Shown here one piece after another: positions 8,947-17,915 of a stretch of DNA of 64,000 bases. How positions within the stretch are numbered: position 1 is the first letter of the stretch; every line of letters starts with the position of its first letter. The stretch covers positions 124,001 to 188,000 of the forward strand of contig BPJM01000003.1 of assembly GCA_026004615.1 (NCBI GenBank). Direction: 5' to 3'. The position numbers were made by a program, and so were the translations under genes. The notes below the pieces were generated by a model, which ran no database searches, was not told the origin of the DNA, and saw only the letters and a program-made list of their open reading frames with translations. The stretch is from Planctomycetota bacterium (lineage in GTDB: Bacteria; Planctomycetota; J058; J103).

Positions 8947-11900
8947 GTGGACGCCGTGCTGCCCAACCGTTGCCCGTGCCGCCGCGGCGCCGCGCCGAGC
9001 CGCTGGGGCCCGGGCGTCGCGCTGGCGTTGGCGCTGCTCGCCCAGGGCGGCGCACTCGCCCAGGAAGGCATGGCGGCGCTGGGGCGGGATGACCGCGTCG
9101 AGGTGCTGCTCGGGCGGGCGCGCGAGCTCGCCGCGGTGGGCCGGCTCGCCGAAGCGGTCAAGGCGCTGCTGCTGGTCGAGGACCGGCTGGAGGAGCTCGG
9201 GCGCGAGGACCCGGCCGCCCGCCCGGTGGTGCTGCTCGAGCAGGGGCTGGCCTGCGAGGCGCGGCTGGCCGTGCGCCGGCAGCTGGTGGCGCTGGGGCCG
9301 GAGGCGCTGGCGAGCTACCGCGCCGCGCGCGACCCGGTGGTGCAGCAGCTGCTGCGGCAGGCGGCCGCCGAACCGGGACGGCTGGCGCCGCTGTTGCGTG
9401 CCGCCGAGGGCTACCCCCTCGCCAGCCGCGGGCCCGAGGCGCTGCTGCAGCTCGGCGACCTGTATCTGGAGCGCGGCGAGTACGCCGCGGCCGAGCGCGC
9501 CTATGCCCGGCTGGCCGAGCCGGCGGCCGACCTCGGCCCGGTGCCGGAGCCGGTGCGCGAGGCGGCGCGCGCGCGGCGCGAGGCGGTGCGGCGCCGGCTG
9601 CTGGCAGCCGCGCCCGCCGAGCACTGGCCCATGATGGGCGGCGGGCCGAGCCGCGCCCGTGCCGCCCGCACCGCGCCGGTGCCCGGGGCGGTGCGTTTCG
9701 AGGTCGAGCTGCCGGCGAGCGAGGTGTCCGAGGAGGTGGTGCGCGGGTATGCCCGGCGCCGCCGGCCGCCGCCGCTGGTCTACCATCCGGCGGTGGACGG
9801 CGAGAGCGCCTACCTGGCCGACGCGCTGACCGTGGCGGCGCTGGGGCTGCAGGACGGCCGGGTGCGGTGGCTGTACGTGGCCTCGGACCCGCGCGACCCG
9901 CGCCCCCGCCCGCCCAGCGTGCCGGAGCGGCTGGACAACATGGCATACGCCCCGGCGCTGGTGCGGGGGCGGCTGTACGTCACCCTCAACCGCAACACCC
10001 CGCCCGTGGGCTGGCAGGAGCAGGACCGAGCGGTGCTGGCGCGCGACTGGCGGCTGGTGGCACTGCACGCGCGCAGCGGGCGGCTGCTCTGGGATGCGTC
10101 CGAGCAGCCGGAACTCCAGGAGATCAGCCAGCGGGCGCTGTGCATCTCGCAGCCGCTGGTGGTGGATGGCCGGGTACTGTACGCGGTCGCCATGCCGCAG
10201 GCCGGCGGCGTGCACGCCTTGCTGCTGGCGCTGGAGGCCGGCAGCGGGCGCGTGTTGTACCGGAGCTACCTCGGCTCGGCGAGCCCGGACAACTACCTCG
10301 CGCGCGCCGTCATGCCCGCCCCGCCGGCGCTCGCCGGCGGCCTGGTCATCGTGCAGCCCCAGCTCGGGCTGGTGGCGGCGTGCGCGCTGCATGACGGCAG
10401 CCCGGTGTGGGTGGCGCGCTACGCGCCGCACCCGCCGGGCACGCTGGGCCGGATCATCGAGCACGGCCACCGCTTTCGGCCCAGCCCGCCGCGGGTGCTC
10501 CAAGGCGTGGTCGTGCTCGCACCCCAGGACGCTCCCTACCTGTTCGGCTTCGATGCGGCGAGCGGCCGGCTGCGCTGGCGGTTGCCGCGGGCGGGGCTGG
10601 AGACGGTGGTGGGGGTGGCGCGCGGCCGGCTGGTGGTGGCCGGGGGCGGGCGGGCGCTGGCGGTCGATCCCGCCGAGGGGCGCATCGCCTGGCAGACCCC
10701 GCTGCCGGGCCCGCCGCTGCGCGGCACCGGTTGCGCCGCCGAGGACCGGATCATCATCCCGGCTGCCGATCGGTTCCACCTGCTCGATGCGCAGAGCGGC
10801 GCGCCGCTGGGCCCGCCGGTGCACTTCGATCCGGGCCGCGATTGGGCGGGCAACCTGGTGGCGACGCCCCAGGCGCTGCTGGTGGCGACGCGCTCCGGGC
10901 TGCTCGTGTTCGAGCCGCTGGAGCGCAGCGAGCGCCTGCGCGCCGAGGGCGCGGCCGGCGGCGATGCGGCGAGCATGCTCGCACTGGCGCGGCTGCACGC
11001 CCGGCTGGGGGAGTCGGCGCGCGCGCTCGATCTCATCGAGCGGGTGGTGGGCGCTGGCGGCGGGCCGGACAGCCCGCTCGGACGCGAGGCGCGCAGCCTC
11101 GGCGTGGCGCTCGGTGAGCGCGTGCTCGGCGAGCCGCCACCGGCAGGCGCGGGGGGGCCGCCGGCAGAACAGCCGCGCCAGCGCGCGCTGGGGCTGGCGC
11201 GGCGCGCGCTGGCGCTGGCGCGGCCCGAGCCGGCGGCGGTGCGGCTGGGTCGCCGGCTGGCCGAGGAGCTCGAGGCCGCCGGGCGGCTGGCCGAGGCGGT
11301 GGAGACCTATGTGCGCCTGCTGCGGCTGGGTGCCGAGATGCAGGCGGAGGTGGAGCTGGCGCCGGGGCTGGCGGTGCCGCTCGAGCCGTGGGTGCGCGCG
11401 CGCCTGCAGGCGCTGCGCGCCCGCCCGCAGGCCGCCAGCGCCCTTGCGGCCTATGACGCCGAGGCGCGCCAGGCGCTGGAGGCGGCGCGGCGCGCGGGCA
11501 CCCGCGAGGCCTTCCGCGAGCTGGTGCAGCGCTACCCGACCACGCCGGCGGAGGCCGAGGCGCTGATCGTGCTGGCGGACCTGTACGAGGCGCGCGGGGT
11601 ACTGCGCAGCGCGCTCGGCTATCTGGAGCTGCACGCCGAGCGGTTCCCGGACAGCGCCGAGGCGGCGGTGGTCGCTGCGCGGCGGGTGCGGCTGTTGGCG
11701 GAGCTGCGCCGCTTCGAGGAGCAGGAGCGGGTGTTGCGCCAGGTCGCCGAGCGGTTCGGCGGGGTGTTGTGGCGGGGCCGCAGCCTGGGGCAGTGGGCCC
11801 GGGAGCAGCTGGCGGCGCTGCGCGACCGCCGGGCGCTGCCGGCGCTGCCCGGCGGCCAGGAGGGCGGTGAGGGCGAGCTGGTGCAGAGCTTCCACACCCG

Positions 11901-14136
11901 CACCGAGCTCGGCGAGGAGGAGCCGCGGCTGCTGGTGCCGCGGGGACTGGAGCCCCAGCGCGCCAGCGTCGCGCTGCTGCAGGGCGAGCAGCTGCTCGCG
12001 GCGCACGACGCCCGCAGCGGGGTGCTGCTGTGGAAGTGGCCGCTCGCCGGCGGGCTGCGCGCGGAGCGGACGGCGCTGGTGCGCGGGGTGCTGGTGCTGT
12101 TCCACGGCGAGGTGCTCGAGGGACTCGAGCTGGCGGATGGGCGGCGGCGGTGGCGGCTCGATGCGGCAGGGCTGGGGCGGTTGCTCGCACGCGGGATGCG
12201 CCCGGCCGAGCGGCGCCAGCCGGCGGGCGGCGCGGCGGCCTCCGGCCGGGGCACGAGCGAGGAGCAGCCGGCGCTGGACGAGCTGGTGCCGCTGGCGGTG
12301 GGACCGGAGACGCTGCTCGGGGCCGGGGTGGTCGGCGAGCGGGTCTTGCTGCTGGTGCGCCGGCCCGGCGGGGGCGAGGGGACCCTGGTGCTGGCGCTCG
12401 ATGCGCTGAGCGGCGAGGAGCGCTGGCGGCTGGAGCGCCCGGAGCTGCTGCAGGGCGACCCGCTGGAGGTGCGGCTGGCTGACGGGCGCGTGCTCGCGGT
12501 GCTGGCCAGCGAGGCGCCGGCGGGGCTGGTGGCGGTGGAGCCGGAGCAGGGGGCGCTGGTGTACGCCGCGGAGCTGGCCGGAGGCAGCGCGCGGCTCAGC
12601 ATCCGGCCGCAGGCGGCGCCGGACAGCGAGCGGCTGTTCGCGGTCATCGGGGGCAACCTGCTGCTCGGGATCGAGGCGGCGAGCGGGCGGGTGTTGTGGC
12701 GGCAGCGGCTGGGCTACTGGCCGCGCGAGCTGGTGGCGGCGCCGGGTGGGGAGGCGGTGGCGGTGCTGCCGTACGGGGGGGGCCGCCAGCCGGCGCTGGT
12801 GGTCTTCGACGGCGCGAGCGGCGCGGTGCTGTTCGAGGATACCTCCGAGGCGAGGCCGAGCCGCGTGGTCTTCGGCGGCGGGGACCTGTACGTGCTGAGC
12901 GGGGACTACTTCAGCAGCCAGCTGCGCGCCATCGGGTGGCGTGCGGGAACCGAGCGCTGGAGCTGGTCGCCGCAGCGCGGCCACTCCTTCGATACGATCC
13001 TGCTCGCACGCGACCACCTGGTGCTGCCCCAGAGCGGGCCGGGCGGGCGGGGGGTGGTCTATGCGCTGGAGCGCGAGCGCGGGCGGCTGTTCCACACCTT
13101 CGCCTGCGGCGGGCGGCGCGTGCTGAGTGCGGCGATCCTCGGCGAGACGCTGGTGGCGACGACCAGCCGCGGGATGGTCGGTTTCGCGCGGCGCGAGCCC
13201 GAGCGGTTGCGCGCCGAGGTGGCGGCGCTGGGCAGCGAGCTGGCGGCGCGCCCCTCCGATGCCGCGGTGCGCTCGGAGCTCGCCGACCGGCTGTTCAAGC
13301 TGGGCGAGACGGCGCGGGCGGTCGCGGTGCTGGAGGCCGGACTGGTGGGCGAGGAGCTGGAGCTGGGAGGCCGCGGACCGCTCGAGGCCTATGCGCGGCT
13401 GCACAGCCAGCTGTGGGGCTACCGGGAGGTCGAACCCCTGGCAGCCCCGATCGCGATCGGACGGCTGGCGCGCCCGCCGGCGATCGATGGCGAGCTCGGG
13501 GACTTCTGGCGGCTGGAGCAGTCCTTCGAGCTGAGCGGTCCGGCGATGGTGGCGCCGGTGCAGGGCTACTCCGAGGTGGCGGTGCTGCGCGGCCGCGACG
13601 ATCTGAGTGCGCGGTTGTTTTTGGGCTACGATGACCGCTACTTCTACTTCGCCCTCGACGTCGATGACGATCGGCTGGTGCCCTACGACAGCGAGGCGGA
13701 GGTGTGGAAGGGCGACTGCCTGCTGATCGCGATCGACTCGCGCGGGGATGGAGGGGAGTATTTCCAGCGCGACGACAATCTGCTCTCGCTCGCGCTCACC
13801 CTGCCCCGCCGCAACCGGAATCCGGGCGAGGAGGAGCGCGAGGACGAGCCCGAGGGCAAGTACTTCGTCAAGCGCAAGGACGACGGCTCGGGCGCCACCT
13901 ACGAGGTGGCGATTCCCTGGAGCATGCTGGCGGAGCGCGGCGCCCAGATCGATCCGCTGCGCGGGCCCTCGCCGGGCTTCGCCTTCGGGTTCGACGTCGT
14001 GCTCATCGACGACGACGACGGGCGCGGCTCGCGCAAGGCGCTGAGCTGGACGCCGGCCATCGCGCTGCACCGGGAGAAGCACCGGCTGTGGCAGGGCTTC
14101 GTGCCGGGCCGCTTCGCGCGGATCGTGTGCCGCTGA
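8947..14136 (+). CDS. Giant secreted PQQ beta-propeller / TPR / CBM9-like protein
   Basis: An unbroken 1729-residue protein. A Sec signal (hydrophobic ALALALLAQGGALAQ) is followed by helical TPR-like repeats (residues ~45-215). A first set of PQQ-type propeller strands comes next (~235-670; GRVRWLY, GRLLWDA, GSGRVLYRS, GRLRWRL, GRIAWQT). A long TPR block (~670-970; GRLAEAVETYVRLLRLG, GVLRSALGYLELHAERFPDS) precedes a second propeller (~970-1430; SGVLLWKWPL, GEERWRLERP, SGRVLWRQRLGYW, GTERWSW). The C-terminal ~230 residues are a DOMON/CBM9-like sandwich (IDGELGDFWRLEQSF, YDDRYFYFALDVDDD). The GTG at 8947 follows GGAAGG; GTG 8890 is an alternative that would extend it before the signal peptide. 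A periplasmic or surface carbohydrate-binding scaffold is inferred. Confidence 0.8.
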   Translation: MDAVLPNRCPCRRGAAPSRWGPGVALALALLAQGGALAQEGMAALGRDDRVEVLLGRARELAAVGRLAEAVKALLLVEDRLEELGREDPAARPVVLLEQGLACEARLAVRRQLVALGPEALASYRAARDPVVQQLLRQAAAEPGRLAPLLRAAEGYPLASRGPEALLQLGDLYLERGEYAAAERAYARLAEPAADLGPVPEPVREAARARREAVRRRLLAAAPAEHWPMMGGGPSRARAARTAPVPGAVRFEVELPASEVSEEVVRGYARRRRPPPLVYHPAVDGESAYLADALTVAALGLQDGRVRWLYVASDPRDPRPRPPSVPERLDNMAYAPALVRGRLYVTLNRNTPPVGWQEQDRAVLARDWRLVALHARSGRLLWDASEQPELQEISQRALCISQPLVVDGRVLYAVAMPQAGGVHALLLALEAGSGRVLYRSYLGSASPDNYLARAVMPAPPALAGGLVIVQPQLGLVAACALHDGSPVWVARYAPHPPGTLGRIIEHGHRFRPSPPRVLQGVVVLAPQDAPYLFGFDAASGRLRWRLPRAGLETVVGVARGRLVVAGGGRALAVDPAEGRIAWQTPLPGPPLRGTGCAAEDRIIIPAADRFHLLDAQSGAPLGPPVHFDPGRDWAGNLVATPQALLVATRSGLLVFEPLERSERLRAEGAAGGDAASMLALARLHARLGESARALDLIERVVGAGGGPDSPLGREARSLGVALGERVLGEPPPAGAGGPPAEQPRQRALGLARRALALARPEPAAVRLGRRLAEELEAAGRLAEAVETYVRLLRLGAEMQAEVELAPGLAVPLEPWVRARLQALRARPQAASALAAYDAEARQALEAARRAGTREAFRELVQRYPTTPAEAEALIVLADLYEARGVLRSALGYLELHAERFPDSAEAAVVAARRVRLLAELRRFEEQERVLRQVAERFGGVLWRGRSLGQWAREQLAALRDRRALPALPGGQEGGEGELVQSFHTRTELGEEEPRLLVPRGLEPQRASVALLQGEQLLAAHDARSGVLLWKWPLAGGLRAERTALVRGVLVLFHGEVLEGLELADGRRRWRLDAAGLGRLLARGMRPAERRQPAGGAAASGRGTSEEQPALDELVPLAVGPETLLGAGVVGERVLLLVRRPGGGEGTLVLALDALSGEERWRLERPELLQGDPLEVRLADGRVLAVLASEAPAGLVAVEPEQGALVYAAELAGGSARLSIRPQAAPDSERLFAVIGGNLLLGIEAASGRVLWRQRLGYWPRELVAAPGGEAVAVLPYGGGRQPALVVFDGASGAVLFEDTSEARPSRVVFGGGDLYVLSGDYFSSQLRAIGWRAGTERWSWSPQRGHSFDTILLARDHLVLPQSGPGGRGVVYALERERGRLFHTFACGGRRVLSAAILGETLVATTSRGMVGFARREPERLRAEVAALGSELAARPSDAAVRSELADRLFKLGETARAVAVLEAGLVGEELELGGRGPLEAYARLHSQLWGYREVEPLAAPIAIGRLARPPAIDGELGDFWRLEQSFELSGPAMVAPVQGYSEVAVLRGRDDLSARLFLGYDDRYFYFALDVDDDRLVPYDSEAEVWKGDCLLIAIDSRGDGGEYFQRDDNLLSLALTLPRRNRNPGEEEREDEPEGKYFVKRKDDGSGATYEVAIPWSMLAERGAQIDPLRGPSPGFAFGFDVVLIDDDDGRGSRKALSWTPAIALHREKHRLWQGFVPGRFARIVCR

Positions 14137-14278
14137 GCGGGGCACGCAAACCCCTTACCAGATGCAGCAGCGGCACAGCGCTTCGCTGGGGGCGCTCGCA
14201 ACCCGGCGTCTCGCCGGAGGGTTTCGTCACCGCCGCGCGGCGGCCTGTCCGAGTTACGTCATCGCGTGCGGCAGGCGG

Positions 14279-14308
14279 TTGACCTGGCCGTTGTCGGCTC
14301 CGTACGAT
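14279..14308 (+). promoter_or_regulatory. Predicted promoter of the dnaA-like gene
   Basis: TTGACC (14279-14284), an 18-base spacer, TACGAT (14303-14308), lying 87 bases before the GTG start. The 259-base gap 14137-14395 otherwise shows no gene; I see no TTATCCACA-type DnaA box in it. Confidence 0.45.
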
Positions 14309-14395
14309 CGCCGCGCGCGTCGTGGCATGGGGGCCGCGGGCGAGTTCGTCCCGCCGTGACGGGCGGCGTGGCCATCGAAGGGGGAGGGCGCAGCG

Positions 14396-15538
14396 GTGCC
14401 GATCGTGCACGCCGGGATGCTCTGCCAGCAGGAGGTCGGGCGGGTGCTGGGGGCGAAGGCGGTGGCGAAGGGGCCGGCCGTGCGTCCCGTGGGCCTGCCG
14501 GCGCGCGCGGCCGGAGGGCCGCGGCTCGGCGAGCTGGTGTTGGGCCGGCGCAATGCGCTGGTCATCGAGGCGGTGCGCGAGGTGTGCCGCGCGCCCGGGC
14601 GTGCGCTCAACCCGCTGGTGGTGCACGGGCCGGCCGGAGTGGGCAAGTCGCACCTGCTGGCGGGGCTGGCCGCCGAGCTGCGTGCGGCGGGGCTCGAGCG
14701 GGTGGAGCGGCTCGGGGCCGCGGAGTTCGCGCGCTCGGTGCGGCGCGCCATCCGCACCGGGGCGACGGCGGCGCTGCGGGTGCGGCTGCGCGGGGCCGCG
14801 GCGCTGTTGCTCGACGACGTGCAGCGGCTGAGCACCAGCCCCGCCGCGCAGGTGGAGCTGATCCACACCTTCGACGCGCTGTTCCATGCCGGCCGGCAGA
14901 TCGTCGTCGCGGCGAGCCACAACCCGCGCCACGTGCCGGAGCTGCATCCGGGGCTGCGCGGGCGGTTGCTCATGGGCCTGTGCGTGGCGCTCGAGCCCCC
15001 GGGACCGGGCGCGCGGCGCCGCATCCTGGAGCAGCGCGCGCGCGCGGCCGGGCTGCAGCTGTCCGAGCGCCTGCTCGACGAGCTGGTCGAGGCGCTGGGC
15101 GGCAGTGGGCGCCAGCTGGTCGAGGCGGTCGAGCGGCTGCGCGGGTTGGGTGCTGGTGCGCGGCTGCAGCAGCTGGCCGAGGTGCGATCGCTGCTCGCCG
15201 ATCTGATCGCCCCGGCGGCGGGCTGCGATGCGCGCCCGGAGCTGCGCGTACTGGAAGAGGTGGCGGCGGCGTGCGGGGTGTCGGTCGACGCCGTGCTGGG
15301 CGCGGGCAGGAGCCGCCCGGTGGCGCTGGCCCGCCAGCTCGGCATGTACCTGGTGCGGCGGCTGGCGGGGCTGTCGCTCGTGGAGACCTCGCGGCTGTTC
15401 CGGCGGGCGAGCAGCACGATCCTGCTCGCGGAGAGGAGGATCGAGCGGCGGCTGGCGGTCGACCCCTACGTGCGGGCGCTGCTGGAGCGCTGCCGCGGCG
15501 GGTTGGGCTCGCCGGCGGGCGCGCCCACATCCGGCTGA
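14396..15538 (+). CDS. DnaA-like AAA+ replication initiator family protein, short N-terminus
   Basis: 380 residues. After ~50 variable residues it enters the DnaA AAA+ core (ELVLGRRNALVIEAV). Walker A is GPAGVGKSH (from residue 78), Walker B LLLDDVQ (~138-143), and sensor-I VVAASHNPRHVPEL with HPGLRGRL in the arginine-finger helix. The last ~110 residues match DnaA domain IV (GVSVDAVLGAGRSRPVALARQLGMYLVRRLAGLS). The DNA-contacting signature, DHT/S-T-V in typical DnaA, reads ASSTILLA here. Domains I and II, which load helicase in DnaA, are missing. It could be this lineage's only DnaA in divergent form or a paralogue with a regulatory role; no dnaN, recF or gyrB is adjacent. The start is the GTG at 14396. 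Confidence 0.7.
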   Translation: MPIVHAGMLCQQEVGRVLGAKAVAKGPAVRPVGLPARAAGGPRLGELVLGRRNALVIEAVREVCRAPGRALNPLVVHGPAGVGKSHLLAGLAAELRAAGLERVERLGAAEFARSVRRAIRTGATAALRVRLRGAAALLLDDVQRLSTSPAAQVELIHTFDALFHAGRQIVVAASHNPRHVPELHPGLRGRLLMGLCVALEPPGPGARRRILEQRARAAGLQLSERLLDELVEALGGSGRQLVEAVERLRGLGAGARLQQLAEVRSLLADLIAPAAGCDARPELRVLEEVAAACGVSVDAVLGAGRSRPVALARQLGMYLVRRLAGLSLVETSRLFRRASSTILLAERRIERRLAVDPYVRALLERCRGGLGSPAGAPTSG

Positions 15539-15553
15539 GCGCAGCTGCCGCGC

Positions 15554-15581
15554 TTGACCGGGGCGGCGGCGGTGCTAGAAT
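15554..15581 (+). promoter_or_regulatory. Predicted strong sigma-70 promoter
   Basis: TTGACC (15554-15559), 16 bases, TAGAAT (15576-15581), which matches the -10 consensus at five of six positions. It would drive the small protein at 15631 and probably the HTH gene after it. Confidence 0.6.
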
Positions 15582-15630
15582 CGCTGGGCGCCGCAACCGG
15601 TTGCGGCCGCTGGGCACAGAGGAGGACGAC

Positions 15631-15987
15631 ATGCGGCTCCAGCTCGTCATCGCGTTCCTGCTCGGGATCATCGCGGCGTTGCTCGGCGTGCTGGTGTTCG
15701 GCCAGCCGGCGGCGCAACCGGTCTGGGCGCAGACGGCCGCCGGGGCGGGGGGGTTGTTCGGGGTGACCGCGAACACCGACCCGGGCTCGACGAACATGAT
15801 CTGGCTGATCGACACCCGGACCGAGGATCCGAAGCTGTCGATCTACGAGATGCGCGAGAGCCGGCTCAACCTGGTGGCGGTGCGCAACATCAAGTACGAC
15901 CAGATGTACGACCAGTACCCCGGACAGCCCAATGCGCAGCGGCCCTCGGTCGATCAGGTGCGCAAGGAGGTCATGCAGAGGCGCTGA
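15631..15987 (+). CDS. Small signal-anchored protein of unknown function
   Basis: 118 residues behind a good GAGGAGG site. Residues 3-25 are a hydrophobic segment (LVIAFLLGIIAALLGVLVFG) that may be a signal peptide or an anchor. The soluble part has the order GLFGVTANTDPGSTNMIWLIDT, then KLSIYEM, LVAVRNIKYD and QMYDQYPGQ: a small beta-rich domain of about 70 residues. I associate this layout with short proteins of planctomycete genomes but can name no family. It lies 126 bases before the tail-anchored HTH protein, suggesting an operon. The codon usage and strong promoter support it as a real, expressed gene. Confidence 0.7.
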   Translation: MRLQLVIAFLLGIIAALLGVLVFGQPAAQPVWAQTAAGAGGLFGVTANTDPGSTNMIWLIDTRTEDPKLSIYEMRESRLNLVAVRNIKYDQMYDQYPGQPNAQRPSVDQVRKEVMQRR

Positions 15988-16113
15988 GCGGTGCGGCCGC
16001 CGGGGCCGCGCGGCAGGAGCGAGGCGGACGGCGGGATCCGGAGGCGGCGGGTCCCGGGGCATGGAGCGAGGTGCGGGGCCGGCGTGGGGAGCCGGGTCCA
16101 GGAGAGCGGCGTC

Positions 16114-16971
16114 ATGGCGGAGTATCTGAGCTTCGAGCAGGTGTTGGAGGAGCTGCAGCTCAGCGCGGAGGAGGTCAAGCAGCTGATCGCGCAGGGCGAG
16201 CTGCGCACGATCAAGGACGGCTCGAAGATCAAGTTCCGCAAGGAGGAGGTGCTCGCGCTCAAGGAGCGGCGCGAGGCCGAGCCGACGGTGATCCTCACCG
16301 ACTCGGACCAGGAGATGGGCATCGCGGAGAGCTCCGATGAGCTGATCCTGGACGAATCCACCTCCGACACCGTGCTCAACATCGGCGACATCATGTCGCC
16401 GGAGAAGCAGGAGGAGGAGATCGTCTTCAGCGACTCCACCGAGGAGTTTTTGATCTCCCCGCACGACTCCGATCCCGAGGCCTCCATCCCCACCGTCGAG
16501 GTGCCGGCGGTGGATGAGGACCTGGGGCTGTATGAGACCGACAGCGATGCGGCGCTGGTCGCCTCCCAGAGTGCGCCCGAGCTGAAGGGCGGGGCGGCCA
16601 CCGCCACCCCGGCCCGCCCGCTGCGCGTCGACAGCGGCGAGGAGACCTTCGAGCTGGTGGAAGACGACGGGATCGGCCCCGGCGAGCCGCTGGCGGAGGT
16701 GGAAGAGCTCGAAGAGCTGGAGGAGGAGCCGGCCCCGCGCAAGACCCAGTCCGGCCGCATCTCGCGCTCCGCGCGGCTGCGCGCGATGCAGATGAAGCAG
16801 CGCCCGAGCGAACTGACCTGGACCGTCATCGGGCTGGTGGCGGTGGTGTTGCTGGTGCTGCCGGGCTCGATCGTGCTCAACCGGATGGCGGGGACCAATC
16901 CCGAGTGGGTGCACGGGCTCGCCAACAACCTGCGCACCACGATCGGGGCGCTGATCGAGGCCTTCATGTAG
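16114..16971 (+). CDS. Tail-anchored excisionase/MerR-type HTH protein
   Basis: 285 residues, with AGGAGAG upstream. Residues 1-52 are an excisionase-type winged HTH (YLSFEQVLEELQLSAEEVKQ, the wing segment LRTIKDGSKIKFRKEEVLAL), normally a DNA-binding module. A long, strongly acidic, Ser/Thr/Asp/Glu-rich stretch follows (~58-225; ILTDSDQEM, IVFSDSTEEFLI, VEELEELEEEP), then a basic patch (ISRSARLRAMQMKQR) and one transmembrane helix near 238-256 (VIGLVAVVLLVLPGSIVL). The order predicts an N-terminal DNA-binding head facing the cytoplasm, tethered to the membrane by its C-terminus. Membrane tethering of a DNA-binding head is inferred from sequence; the function is unknown. Confidence 0.75.
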   Translation: MAEYLSFEQVLEELQLSAEEVKQLIAQGELRTIKDGSKIKFRKEEVLALKERREAEPTVILTDSDQEMGIAESSDELILDESTSDTVLNIGDIMSPEKQEEEIVFSDSTEEFLISPHDSDPEASIPTVEVPAVDEDLGLYETDSDAALVASQSAPELKGGAATATPARPLRVDSGEETFELVEDDGIGPGEPLAEVEELEELEEEPAPRKTQSGRISRSARLRAMQMKQRPSELTWTVIGLVAVVLLVLPGSIVLNRMAGTNPEWVHGLANNLRTTIGALIEAFM

Positions 16972-16979
16972 CGCGTGCT

Positions 16980-17010
16980 GGCGCCCGCGGCGGCAGCCGC
17001 CGCGGGCGCC
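16980..17010. terminator. Bidirectional hairpin between convergent genes
   Basis: A perfect 15-base inverted repeat (GGCGCCCGCGGCGGC / its complement) around a single central A, between the converging stop codons at 16971 and 17021. There is no T tract. The central bases must open to form a loop. Confidence 0.6.
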
Positions 17011-17020
17011 GCGTTCCGGC

Positions 17021-17713
17021 CTAGGCGCCCTTGCGGTGGAGCACGACCTCGACGCGCCGGTTCTCCGACTTGTCGTTCGAGCGGGGCCGGGTGGGTCCGT
17101 AGCCGCTCAGGTAGATCCGTTCCGGGGCGATCCCGCGCTCGATGAAGTAGAGCAGCACCGCGCGCGCCCGCTCGGCAGCGAGCTGGTAGTTGTCCTTCCA
17201 GCCCGAGCGGGCGATGGGGTCGCTGTCGGTGTGACCGGCGATCTCGATCTCGCAACCGGCGAAGTCGGGCTCGTTGAGCTTGCCGATCAGGCCGTCGAGC
17301 GAGCGCTTGGCCTCCGGGCGCAGCTCCGCCTTGCCCGAGGCGAAGAAGATGTCGTTCTCCAGCACGATGCCGCCGGTCTGCTGGTTGATGGTGAAGCTGG
17401 TGCCGCCTTCCGCCCGCAGCTCCTGCAACATCTGCTGGTACTGCGCCTGCAGGCTCTCGCGCTCGGCGGCGAGCGCGCTGGACTGTGATTGCAGGCGCGT
17501 GCGCAGTGCCGCCAGTTCCTGCTCCTTGGCGCGCAGCGCACCGTCGCGGCTCTGCAGCTGCTGCTTGAGCCGGCCGATCGCCTTGTCGGCGCCGGCGACG
17601 GCGGCGGTCAGCGCCTCGATCTTGCGATTCTGTTCGTCGTAGGTGTGCAGGCTCACGCAGCCACTGCCGCCGACCGCGAGCAACAGCGTGAGCAGGACGG
17701 GTGTGCGCGCCAT
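17021..17713 (-). CDS. OmpA/Pal-family peptidoglycan-associated lipoprotein
   Basis: 230 residues, start ATG at 17713 behind GGAGGAGG. Signal with lipobox GSGC (Cys19), then a ~85-residue coiled coil (EALTAAVAGADKAIGRLKQQ onward) and a C-terminal OmpA domain. The domain shows DIFFASGKAELRPEAKRSLD, the peptidoglycan-binding GHTDSDPI, AERARAVLLYFIERGI and the final ENRRVEVVL. By family knowledge it is anchored by lipid in a membrane and grips meso-DAP peptidoglycan non-covalently. The coiled-coil spacer is longer than in E. coli Pal. It stands alone, with no Tol genes beside it, and converges on the HTH gene. Confidence 0.87.
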   Translation of the reverse strand: MARTPVLLTLLLAVGGSGCVSLHTYDEQNRKIEALTAAVAGADKAIGRLKQQLQSRDGALRAKEQELAALRTRLQSQSSALAAERESLQAQYQQMLQELRAEGGTSFTINQQTGGIVLENDIFFASGKAELRPEAKRSLDGLIGKLNEPDFAGCEIEIAGHTDSDPIARSGWKDNYQLAAERARAVLLYFIERGIAPERIYLSGYGPTRPRSNDKSENRRVEVVLHRKGA

Positions 17714-17871
17714 GGGCCGACGCCTCCTCCAGCGGGCGAACCTTGCGAGCGCGCGGGCCGGCAGCCGGCACCGCGGTTCCGTTCGGTTGTATCGGCAGCG
17801 CGCGGCCCTGCCCTTGACGGCTGGGCGCGCAGTGGCGAGTGTGCCGCGGCGGGCAAGCGGTTGCGGGCTCG

Positions 17872-17880
17872 TGCTATGAT
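17872..17880 (+). promoter_or_regulatory. Extended -10 promoter for the AMMECR1 gene
   Basis: TG-C-TATGAT: an extended -10 element with a good TATGAT hexamer at 17875-17880, 35 bases before the GTG at 17916. No convincing -35 box at the proper distance. Confidence 0.4.
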
Positions 17881-17915
17881 GGCGGTGGGCCAAGGATCGG
17901 CTGCACGGTGGGGTC

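Noticed and set aside
8920..14145. A very long open frame on the minus strand antiparallel to the PQQ-TPR protein
   Set aside because: It is the codon-aligned shadow of a GC-rich gene, full of His/Gln/Arg/Pro with no domains; the plus strand has a signal peptide and clear repeats.
14137..14395. Replication origin next to the dnaA-like gene
   Set aside because: No cluster of DnaA boxes or AT-rich unwinding region; the gap is GC-rich and only a promoter could be supported.
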